In this document: positions 48,701 to 60,700 of the stretch, piece after piece | Layout of the letters: every line of letters begins with the position of its first letter | Position numbering within the stretch: position 1 is the first letter of the stretch | Source: Psococerastis gibbosa | Lineage: Eukaryota > Arthropoda > Insecta > Psocodea > Psocidae | Assembly: GCA_963971405.1 (NCBI GenBank) | Contig: OZ020492.1 | Location: 8,680,001 to 8,744,000 of the forward strand | Direction: 5' to 3' | DNA length: 64,000 nt | Made by a program: the position numbers and the translations under genes | Notes under the pieces: model-generated | Told to the model about the DNA's origin: nothing | The model's database searches: none | What the model saw: only the letters and a program-made list of their open reading frames with translations

Positions 48701-51700
48701 TTTTTTTTCATTGGTAGAATCCTAAGCCAGGACTTATTTGGCTTATTGTGTATATCCAGCACTGCATTGTTCCAATAGGTTCAAACATATTTATTCAATG
48801 TCAATCGTGAGCTAGTTTTTGGATCTAAATCGCTAAAATGGTGACTCCTAGGGAAAATGTTTAAGGAACTATATTTTGGCAAATTGCAATTTCCACAATA
48901 ATCTGCCATTTTTGTCCCGGTAACAAACTTTTTAAATGATAAAACGATATTTTCAAATTTGACAAGTTTTGTGCACTCATAGGAACGATGGGGATTTTTT
49001 GCATTTTCCTTATAATGGTGGTTTTTCTAAAATTATTTATATGGGTATGCTCGTATAAAAGCAGCGGGAATTAAAAATTAATTAAAATATAATGCAGGTC
49101 TAGAATATAATATATATACACTTCCTACATTTTCTGGCAATGCTTCGGAGGGCATGTAAAGCAGGCGGTCCCGGGCTTTCTTAGTTGAGTGTAAGAGAGG
49201 GCTTTATAGCCCTAACTCCGCTAGGTTGGCTTAGTAATAGAACAAAAAATGTCCTTATTTTTACTATAATTTTTATACCATGTTTGGGAAAATTGCAATA
49301 TGTTATTGTATTTTCTCAAATCAAAAGTTTACGACATGACCAATATAACTGCATTCAACACTAATGAAGATTTTAAAAGACAATACCTATTTTGTGATAA
49401 AACGAAAATCAAAACCAGAGTTATGTAACGACAATGAGGAACAAATAATGAGTATCTCTTGAAGTGCTCCCCCCCCCCTCAATTGTACCCCGCTATTCCA
49501 CGCTATTCATTCTAGGTCACCTTATTTTCACAAGCTACGAATTAACTAGGATTTGACTAATGGGTTACCCTTAAATAATTAATTTGCTCACTGGAGAAGT
49601 CATATGGCTCTAGGACTTGTTACTATAGATTATGAAATAAAATATGAAAAATAATCGGCTTAAATAATCGTTACTCCAAAGCTGTGACGTTGTAACTCAG
49701 TATTATTGAGCAGAGCACACGGATGTTCATGTTCATAATATGTATTTTTTACAAAAGTCACTATAGCCTATTGAAAATTGCTCTTCATTTCATTCTTCGT
49801 ATGTTTTTCTTTTTATAATTTGATTGTAATTGTTTATAAAACTATGGTCTGCAGCATGGCCTTCCCCAGGGGGGTGGTCCATGGGGGTCCGGACCCCCCA
49901 GAAATAAATTTTTGTATGTAAACCTGCATGGTTTGAAGATAATTCATTAATAAATTACGTAAAAAATTTTTTTGGACCCCCCCCCCCCGAAATCAAAACC
50001 TGTGGGCGGCCTTGGGTTGCAGCATGTTTTGTCTCGATAGTAGTTTGATGATCACTGTCTACTGTATACTTTAAGTAACTTAGTAAAACTAAATTGTACC
50101 ATGAAGGAATTTAAATTGTACTAAATTTTCTGTATAAGATTTGCATTTTAGTGGACTTTTAGGTCTGTTTGCAAATAAATGATCATTTATTTATATAATT
50201 ATTTAGGCTATTAGTGGTGTTGTCAATTGCGGAGTTGTTTTCATCTGTGTTGATTTTTACGGTGTTATTCTTTACGGATATTTCTCGTCTTGATTATTAT
50301 TGTGGAATTGTTTTCTGCGGTGTCAGACTTTCCGGTGTTGTTCTTTGCGGAAATCTTTCGTCTCGATTATTGTGGAGTTTTTTTTCAGAGGTTTTGATCT
50401 ATTCGGGGTTGTTGTTTATGGAAATTTCTCGTCTTGACTATTGAGGAGTTGTTTTATCATACGGTGTCGTTTCTAACGGTGTTGTCAGTATTTATGGAAA
50501 TGTTTGCACCTTAAACATTTTCCAAGAAAATATACCGACCCACCTGTAAAGCAATTTTCCATTGGATTGCTGATCTATCTTAAGCTGCTGCCGAATTAAA
50601 TGCTAGAATGGTTTTCTTATAATTTAGGCATCATACTGAAGTCCTAACTTATCTCGAAAGAGCTGAGGATAAAGGTCTACAGAACTGGCACAAAGCCATG
50701 CAATATATTGAATAAAGAGAAAAAGGCGTGTCTTGTCGTCTCAAAAAAAATTGAAAGGAATTGAAGTATTGTTGTATGAGCAGCAGTCTAACTTGAAAAA
50801 AAATTCATAATTTCAGGATCCTTTGTAGCCTACTCGCCAGATGATATTAAATTCATTTCAAATTCGTAGAATACAGTCTAATTTTCAAAAGAATAATTAC
50901 AATTTCAAAATTGTTGAGAAATGATGAGGACAAAACACTGACACTAGCTGGAAAGCAATAAAGGCAACTAAATTATTTACCCTTTGTATTAACTGATGAA
51001 GAATGCAGAAAGGGGGGGGAGTGATAGTCTGATTCTGAGAAGAACGCTACTACATAAGGCAGATTTAAAATTAAATTATTTCCACTGATATGGAATTTTG
51101 CGATTTCAATGATTTTATTAAACACTGTGCAGTAAAATTGGCTAGTTTGCTGTCTAACGTCTACTTTCAGCATTTTCGCTTTGAGCAACCCTGTCAGCCT
51201 GGGTGGGGGGAGTGAGTCTGTTTTTAAACTTGAGGCACCCTAATGTCAGACTCCTTCACCTCGGGGAGAAGGGGCGTTGACGGACAGGGACTCTGCTAAT
51301 GAAAACTCGGATTAGGGAGAAGCTAAAGTAATTATATTTATAAGCTTCTTGAGGTGCTATTTAAATTTTAATCGCTAGGTAAAGATGAACATCATCTCGG
51401 CCATAAAAGGAGTGGGTGTCCCAGCCTTGACGGTCCTTGGCGATTATAATTTATACTTTCTTGTCGATTACTTGTTGATTACTTTATTGTGTAATTTAAC
51501 AGAAATATATTTATTTGTAACCTCACTCATTGTGAACCCATTGGCCAGGTGACGGTTCAACTAAATTCACCCCCAAAAAACTTCAGAACGGGTCTAAGGA
51601 ATTGTTCTCTTAAAATAAGAGAATTCTAGCGCACACCACAGAGGATTCATAAAATCTTCGATAAATAGCAGAAGAATTTGACATATAGAATAATAAAGCG

Positions 51701-54700
51701 GCTGAAAATGACAGGAAGGGACGTCATCCTGTCATTCGTTACAAAAATTAGCAGACCAGAGGCATATTTTCTCATTTATAATGACATTTCACTGTTGTGG
51801 AAATTGGAAACCGCTTTTGAGTGACGGCATCTCCCTTTTATTTATACAGTAAAAATACCGTTTTTCTTAAATAATTTTTCTCATAAAATTGAAATTTTAA
51901 TTTTCTTTGCTGAGCCACTTTTCACTAACAGATCTATATGGCTTAATAATTTTGATAACTTTTTTGAGTTAATTTTTCATTCCTGCCATTTTCCCGTCCG
52001 AACAGGGGATATATAGTAACTACGGCGTTCGCGATGCTAGATTATGACACACTAGAATCTGGGCTGATGGGCCGTGGTCGATCTGAAACAGCACTTCCTG
52101 CTGTCTCGTTAACATATTCGCAACGTCTTCAATGGCGCTAAGTACAGTTCTAACACTTTATCTCAGAGGCACAGTAGCATTCCAGTCCCAGATTGACTCG
52201 CTTCCAACTCAATCAGTAAACCTACTTGGATTCGCACTATGCACTCTAAAATTGACAACCTGTTGGCCTTGAAAGTTGAAAGACCAATAATACGTCCTTA
52301 ACACAGTTCGGAAAAAGATGATAGCAACAGGTTAGTATGATAAGGACCTTATGGTTTTTGAAAAAATAAAATAGTATCCATAACCTTAATGCATTGCCTA
52401 TAATCAGTATTATGTTTGCACGTTCTAGAGTGCACATCTGCCGCCTCTGCACAATGGAATTCTAAAAATCCCTTGCTTTAGGATAAGGAAAGTCGTGGTT
52501 GACAATGAATTTTCAAAACAATTATTTACCAATGTACCTGCAGAATATATATAATTTATCTTATATTAGTATAATTTATAAATAGGAAAGCATGTACGGG
52601 TTTACTCGTATCATTGCTTTCCTATTTATTTAAAAAAGCAAAAGAAATATGTTTTAAAAAAACTTACTCAATGTCGGTTTCAGGTGTAGGAAGGTCTCCG
52701 ATGGTAGTTAATGTGAGTGTCGACCAGTACAGACTTCCCAGATACTTCCTCGAAAGGGTTGAATACGGGCCTGGAGCGTAGGGGTAAACCCAGTCTCCCT
52801 GGAAGCCCTCAGCTTCGGAAAGGAGAAAGTAAAAGCAACCGAACCAGTGCGCAATAATTAAAAGGATGTGGACAAGATTGACCACTCGCCAGATGTTAGG
52901 GTAAATGGTTCTGGATTCGACTATATAGTAGAATGAGATAAGTCGGTAAGTTTTCATAAAGCGCGGGAAACGGATAATAGGGTTGACTCCGATGAAGAAC
53001 TGAAGCAAGTCAAGAGGTATTACGGCGAGGACGTCCAGAACGAAATCCGTTGATTGCATGTAGTGATTGGAAAGTTTTTTCCAGTCATAAACCTGTGAAA
53101 TAAAAAAAAGTGACATGATATGAAAAAAAAAAAAAATGGACCAAAACAGTATTCGAACATGAGTCTCCACCTAGCCAGGATGCTGCTAACCCCTTCTCTC
53201 AATTAGTTTCCGTGTCCATATCTTCCTGTTCTTGAAATGCTGTAGGTGAAAATTACACAGGTTTTGACCGGTACCTTGCAAGTTGATAAGCTCCTTTTTC
53301 TGGGAATACCACGCTTATGGATATTATGGACTATTGAACCTGACCCTGCCAACGACCCCATTTTCGGACTCTGGTATTGTTTCCGCATGCAGTTTTGGCC
53401 ATTGACAAACTAGTTAACGTTCTCGAAGTCAACCCACTCTGACTAGACCCTACAAGTGACAATGGACAAGCAGATTTATGCTTACCATTGACATTGTCAC
53501 GGTTGGCACAACTTAAACAAGTTCGTAAACGAGTCATTTGCATTGTACAAGTATTAGGCTACTAATTTGAGGTGTTTTAATTTGTATAGGAAATTAGTTA
53601 CTCCTAAGCGATTAATTAATCGTATAACTGCCCCATGTTTACCTTACGCCCTGCGGTACCATTCTCTCACAAAGCAAGTGTTTTCGGGGAGAGGCAAATA
53701 TGTCAGCTACAGACTCATCTAATTGAATATGATTTCATTTTAAATAAATTCAAACATTTCCAAAACATGTATCCGTTACACACAATCAAAATGAATGATG
53801 CACTTTGAATTCCTGCAAATGATGTGCTTTATGTGTATATCTCAAAGCAGAGGCTTACATTAAAAATATTTTATCAAAACATATTTCTCATAAAAATGAT
53901 ATCTGAACGTTTCGAATCCAAGCTACAAATGGTTTTCTTTATGTCAATAGCCTTTATTCAGAAGCTCGTTATTGTTGCTTTATCCCGCTAAGAGGTGTTT
54001 TGTGTAGTAAATATTTCATTGTCTGCTGCAAGCTTAAATCTTATTCAAAGGGGCTCCTTTCTCCAATGGATTTTTCAGAATTTTCAATTCATTCAGGTAT
54101 TAAGTTGAAATTAGATCCAGGTCAATCAGAAAGCGGCTTATTCGGTATTGAAAAACGACAAAAGAGCTAAACAAAGGGATAGGAAAAATCGGAGATCAGA
54201 CAGTGATTTTTATAATACGGGTTTTCCGATCGTCCCCTTTATCTCCCTAGCTTATTGTTGAATTTAACGACCAACAAATTTTTTTCAACAGGGGGTGCGG
54301 CCGTGCGGGCAAGATTAGCCGGGGACCGAAACTTACGTTCAGTAAAAAAGACGCAACATTGATTAAACATTCCCATATTTATAACGCAATTTCACACTAA
54401 CTAGTCTACCAATCGAACTGACGACCACAACGCCATTAAAGACAGAACTAAAGAAAGAAAAAAAATTGTCCTTATTGCTTTTCAATTTATACGTAGTATA
54501 AGGAAAGCTTTGTGACGGTCGAAATTTTCGATTCCGAGATTTCAACGGATTTAGACGTTTTGAGGTCCCAGGAACCCAAAAAAGTGGTATTTACGAAATG
54601 TCTGTCTGTCTGTCGTTCTGTCTGTCTGTCTGTCTGTCTGTGCGTCGATTTCCGGGCAAACTACTCGGTCGATCTTGATGAAATTCGGCACGTAGGTTCA

Positions 54701-57700
54701 CAAAAATCATACCTCGGAACAATTTTTTTTATTTATGGGGCTAACTTAATTTGGGGGGTTTATTCTCAAAAAACTCCAAAAAACGTCTAAAAAAATTATT
54801 TCTCAAAAACGGCTCCAACGATTTCTTTTAAATTCACATATATTGTAGTCGTTATTAATGTTAACAAAATGCGGGGGGTCGCTTGCCCCTTGATAGGTTG
54901 CTTCTGGGGGTAAAAAATAAAAATAACTTAATTTTAATGAAAAATGACTAAAAAATAATTTTTCTGCGAAACCTTTCTATCGATGATTTCTACCTTCAGG
55001 CATGTTTTAGGTGTTAAATTGAGTAACGAAACCGGACAGGTTGCTTTCCCAGAAAAGCATTAGGTTCTGTAAAAAAAAATGTTTTTTTGAAAAAAATGAT
55101 AGAAAATTCACGCTCAAATGCATTGCGTGCCCTGCCAGTATTGCTGCGTGGTAACGTGTTGATCTGACCCATCTAGAATTTACCTCACCTCCAGTGACGT
55201 CAGGTGGACAACCCCCCCCCCCCCGATATATCGGAAATTTAACCATAGGAAAATTATTTACCATGAAATTACTCATTTTCTATATCTACTCATTTCGATA
55301 AATTGGAAAGCATGTTCGAGTAAACTAGGACCGGTTCTTTTTTTCAATATGGACGAGTTTTGCTTACAATTAACCAATAATAAATTACAAATAATGCAAA
55401 CTTCAACAATAGGTTATTACAACTATAACTGAAAAATAAAGGAAATAATAAAATATATACTAAAAAAACTAAAAGACCTACTAGACACCATTCCCTGTTC
55501 ATGCAAACGCTTAAAATAGTCGTAGCCCCCTTAAATTTCTTTAAACTCTTTCTTCTCGGAGCAATAGTTCATTTTGAAAAGGATCTGCAAGGATTAAGGA
55601 ACACAGAAGAATTTTGAGTAAAATGAACTAAATTGCGGAAAAGGAATGAAGGAGTCGCTTAATTGTATTAGTTAATACCAATAGGAGCCGGCCGCCTTAC
55701 CAAGTTGAATCCAGCGGACCAGAGCAGGTTCAAAGATGCAGATAACTTGGTCGTGTGCACAGTGCCGGTAGGGAAACATGGTAGGACTTGTCCTGGTCAC
55801 CTCCGAACTAATCGACTGTGTTTCCTAAGTGGTTCGGAACCAATATAATCAGGAGGTCCCCCCCCCTGTCCTATGGGCCAACACCGTGGCCTGGGACTGT
55901 GTCCAACCATATTATTACTAATACCAATAGGGGGAGGGTTAATAGATGCTGAAAACGGCATGGAAAAGAGAGAAGTGGCCATTTGTGGAAACTTATTAAC
56001 AATAAAAAATAGTTGCCTGTAGTAAAGAGGAGGTTTAATAATTTGATTGGATCCATTTGAGTACAAGGGGAAGAAATCAATTGCACCCTCAGGGTCGACG
56101 TGAGAACCGTAAGATATTTCAACTTTGTATGTATCATATCATACGGATGCCGACCGCACTGATACTGACCACCCCCGGAGCACCCTAAAATCTGTCGGTT
56201 TTTATTTATTTTTTAAAAATATTTAGTTTTATTTATTTATTATTTATTTATATTCAAGTTGTATGTATATATTTAAGGACTATTAAGACATAATAAATCA
56301 GGCATGAGGAAACTGTAACTGTAACATAACTTTTTATGGAAATATATAAATATATATAATACATATATATATATAATACATATATATATATATATATATA
56401 TAATATATATGGGCGAATATTGGGCCTTATGGCCCACTGCTACAATTCCCCAGGAATTAACCCAGGAAGAGTCAAAGGGTCCATGGACCATGGACCCCCT
56501 GAATTTTGAAAATATTCCAAGAATTTACATTAAATTTTACAACATGGTAAAAATACAAATGCACAAGCTAGGTTGAGACAAATAATCATTATTTATTATT
56601 TAAAACTATATCTTATACGATGCTCCAAAAATGTCCATAGGGAAGCCTGACAAAAACATCTTGCCCCCCCCCCCCCAATGAAATTGTGCGGGTACAGGTC
56701 TGCAGAGTACTATAGATTTTTTTTTTTTTTTTTGATGCATTGACGATGGAGCTTGTGATGGGTTAACGGTAAGGGCCCAAAATTCACACAATGTTGAAAA
56801 TAAAGACTTCTTTCTTGCTTATACTTATTTACTTTTACTTTTACATCGCCTTTGTCCTCAGGGAGGGTCGGCGGCACGGCAGCGGCGTTTCCAAACAACT
56901 CTGCTTAGAGCGTCTTCCTTGGTCCTTATGTCTTCTTCGATTTTTCTGGGGAGTGTCATTTTCGGTATTCCCCGGGGGCGGGGTCCAAAGAGTGTCATGT
57001 TCTGTATACGCTTTAGGAGGGATGTTTCCTCCCTCCTCTGGACGTGGCCCCACCAATTGAGTCTTCTTTTCCTCAGTTTCAGTGCGACATCAGCAGTTTT
57101 CATCTCCAACCTTATGTCCTCATTTCGGGTCAGTCCACACGACCTTCGTAGCATTCTCATCTCCGCCACGTGGATTTTGTGATCATCTCGCTTCCTGACC
57201 GCCGAACACTCGTACCGTACAGCATGCACGGTCTGATCACTTGTTTACATATTGAGTTTCTTTGTCATTTTTCTGTCAGTGAGGATTGGTGCCATGTCAT
57301 GAAATTTCCCCCAGCCTGTTTTTATTCTTCCTTTCACGTTTTCTTCACATCCACCGTTTTGTTGTTTGCTTGTTTGCTGTTTACCTTCAGGCCCCTTTTT
57401 TTCTTATGTACTACGTTACACAGATAGGGGACTGAAATTTACCAAATTGCCGGAAAAGTTATAAGTTCCTCATAATATGATGTATGAGATAGTCTTCTAC
57501 TACTTGGATACTCTGAATCACTAATATTTTTCGTGATAAATTGAATAAAAAATACCAAATAACAAATGTAGGTATGAACCTGCGGGCCCACTGTGGCAAC
57601 TAGTATTAACATATTCCTGGGATTAAAAAATGTATACAAGCTAATTTTAAAATGGACAGTGCTAATCAAAATTATTTGGTTGACATTTTTAACCCCAAGA

Positions 57701-60700
57701 ATTAGCCTACCTTAGACTTACTAAGAGACTTACCATTAAGCCTTGTTCAAGATATCCAGTTCGAAACTGCACCACCACGTCTGCTGCAAAAATGATGTCA
57801 GTGAACACATCAATCCAAAACCATGTGGTTGCAATCATTTCTTGAAGTTCCGGAAAACTCTGGCGGACGATTAGGGCCCAAAGATTGTAGAGGACGCATA
57901 GGGCAACTAGCATGAGCCAGTAGAAATGGAAGTCTTCGTCCGGGTTAACTACAAACTTCGAGGATCGCCTTCGTCTTCTGGAGCGACGACGGTTGACATC
58001 ATCCTGATCCTGGGGACCAGTGTTGGTCTCGGAGGCGGCGTCATCATCCGAGTCTTCGCCGGTGTCAATTGTTTCCTGAAATTATATAAGAAAGGGTGTG
58101 TACTGTGTAAATGTCCGACTACAGGGCAACAAGAGCAGCACTGTACAAGGTGCCCCATTGGAGAAGAAGGGTGGGTAGACCATGGGAGTGGTGGCAGGAT
58201 GACGCCGAGGCAGATCTGGCGAACCTAGGTGCGATGTGACTTACCAGGCTAAGGCCATTCATGGGCTCTAGAGTCAAGGAGTAAGCCATGAAAGCGGAAA
58301 ATTCTTTTCCTCTTTGGGTATAGGCGTATTTCTCGCCGTGTTTTTCGAGTTTAAGTGGTGCCAGACGGATGACATATCACAGGCATCCGCCCCCCCCCCC
58401 CCGAAAACTTTTTCTGGAACCGTCCCTGGGCATAGTTCAATTGGTACAGAGCTGAACAAGGAAACGGACAGTCGATGTTCATGGTTTGACATAAAAAGGA
58501 TACATTATCCACAGTTCCTGAGTTTACTCAATCCTAATGGTTATCTTACCATCAAGACTAGTGCCCCAGGCATGACGCTGACCACAACATCCCAAATAGA
58601 GCAGTTGCCAAGATAAAGGATCCTCCATCAGTCCTCAGACCTACACCCTAAGTGGCCAGTCGTGCCACGTCGTTTTTGTTTCAGGTATGCGACAGCTCAA
58701 TTAATTGCATAATTAAAGTTGCTCTTTTCCACCCACGCAGATATCCCACTGATTTGATATATAATGAGTTTAATGTGCCAACCTTTAATCAAGTTTATTC
58801 TGCAATTTTACTTCGTTACGCTAACCAACTTACTAGTGATAATTTAGTACTTAGTTCCCTACAGCAGCATCATGTCAATACCAGGCATCGTCTATCTCAT
58901 AATATTTTTTCCGAGCCTGCAAGAAAATGCATTTTTGAACACTCTCCAATATTTTTAGCCTGCAAACTATTCAATTCCCTTCCAATAGAGATAAAGGTTC
59001 TCCGCTCAAGTAAGCACTTTTTAAATTCATCTAAAAAATTTATAAATAAAGCTGACAATAAACATTTACTTCAAATATTTCAGAATTCTTCATAGATCTC
59101 TTCTCAAATAACTTTGTGCCCATCGAACCTATAGAGACTACAAGTTTAATTGATTTTTTTTTATATTTTTTATTCTACTCAATTTTATACTTTTTGGATT
59201 GTAAGTTAAAATAGTAATAATAATAATAATGTTAAATTATGTATTGTACTTAACTTTTGACCCCAGCGTGACAAGTCATTTTTGTACTTAGTGCTGGGGA
59301 TTTATGCTTCGATTTTTAATGATTGTTCAATTATATATATACTTACTTACTTACTTTATTTGACTTATTTTTCAGGCACGGCTTTGTTACATAAATAATT
59401 AATGTGTAATAATGGTTATTACCAGGCGCGGATCTAGAATGAGACCAAGGAGGGGGCTAAGATATAAAAGGGGGCCCGGGGGTCTCTCCCGGGAGAAAAT
59501 TTGTGAAAAATAGGACTGAAAAAGTGGGGTTTTACGCATTTTGAGGAACCTAATGGCCCCGTAGATCCGCGCCTGGTTATTACTTGTATTTATGAAAATA
59601 TATTATTAATTATTTTCATTTTATGAGTGAAGAACATGTGTTCAGACAATCCTTTCGGTTTTGAACTTTTCGAATTGTATTTTTCTTCATCTATAATAAA
59701 TAATAAAAAATAAAAATAAAATTTTTATTACGTTTTAATATAAATGTATTTGTAAATATAATATAATATAAATGTATATTGTAACAAAAGAGATGAGACA
59801 AAACTTCTAACGATACCGACGACGATTTATCGTTCCACTTATCAATTAAAGAAAAACGTTGTGACGTGCCAAACTGATGAGTGCCTAGGTCTGGGGACTG
59901 GTTGAGGGTCCTCTCTATTGACCAACTTTCACTGTGGGATGTTGCGGATAACAACCACTGGCGGAGTCAGCAATATGCCTGGCAGCCCTGTTTAAACCTG
60001 TCTACTTGTGAAGGTATGTTACAGGAAGTAAGGGTTGATTGAACCCAGACCCACGAATTTTGCTTTTTTGTCGAATCTCGAACTTCAACCTTCAGTTTCT
60101 TAATCCAGTTCTCTGCCAACGGGACTACGCCGGTGTACACTAGCTAAATTCAAAGTCAAAATACTCTTGACGTGAAATATGTCATTTTATCTCTCCCATA
60201 GAGAAATCTAGTCAGACCCAAAATGTCAGCCATTACACTCATTCTTAACTATCACATTGTATAAAAGTTGGAGAACATCCTAATGGAAGATGAATATGAA
60301 ATCAGCATAAATGTAAATAGTTTTAATGTGGCATTCCCCCTTCCCCTTTACCCCTTAACAACACTGCCCTCCCCCTATTCATTGTTACAGCCGCACAGTG
60401 TTAAAAGCGAACTGATGAAGGACTTTGAAAAGAAGCACCTAACAAAAAGGAAAGTAAAAAACTTTGTGAGTAAAACTTAGAAACATCTATTCACCAATAT
60501 CACTGACTCTTGACTCCAGTGCGACTGGGATGATTTCGAGAGACAAAGTTTTCCCCACATTCTGAAAAGTTTATTTATTAATAGGTAAGTAGGTATTTAT
60601 CAAATGTTTTGATCAGGGAATCGGATTTCTTATTAGTGTTTTCATCGATGTCCCTTATGTACCTAATTTTCCTTTTACATTAAATTTGTCAAAGAAAGAA

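Noticed and set aside
50214-50444. 76-codon hydrophobic ORF
   Set aside because: Produced by a diverged T-rich tandem repeat.
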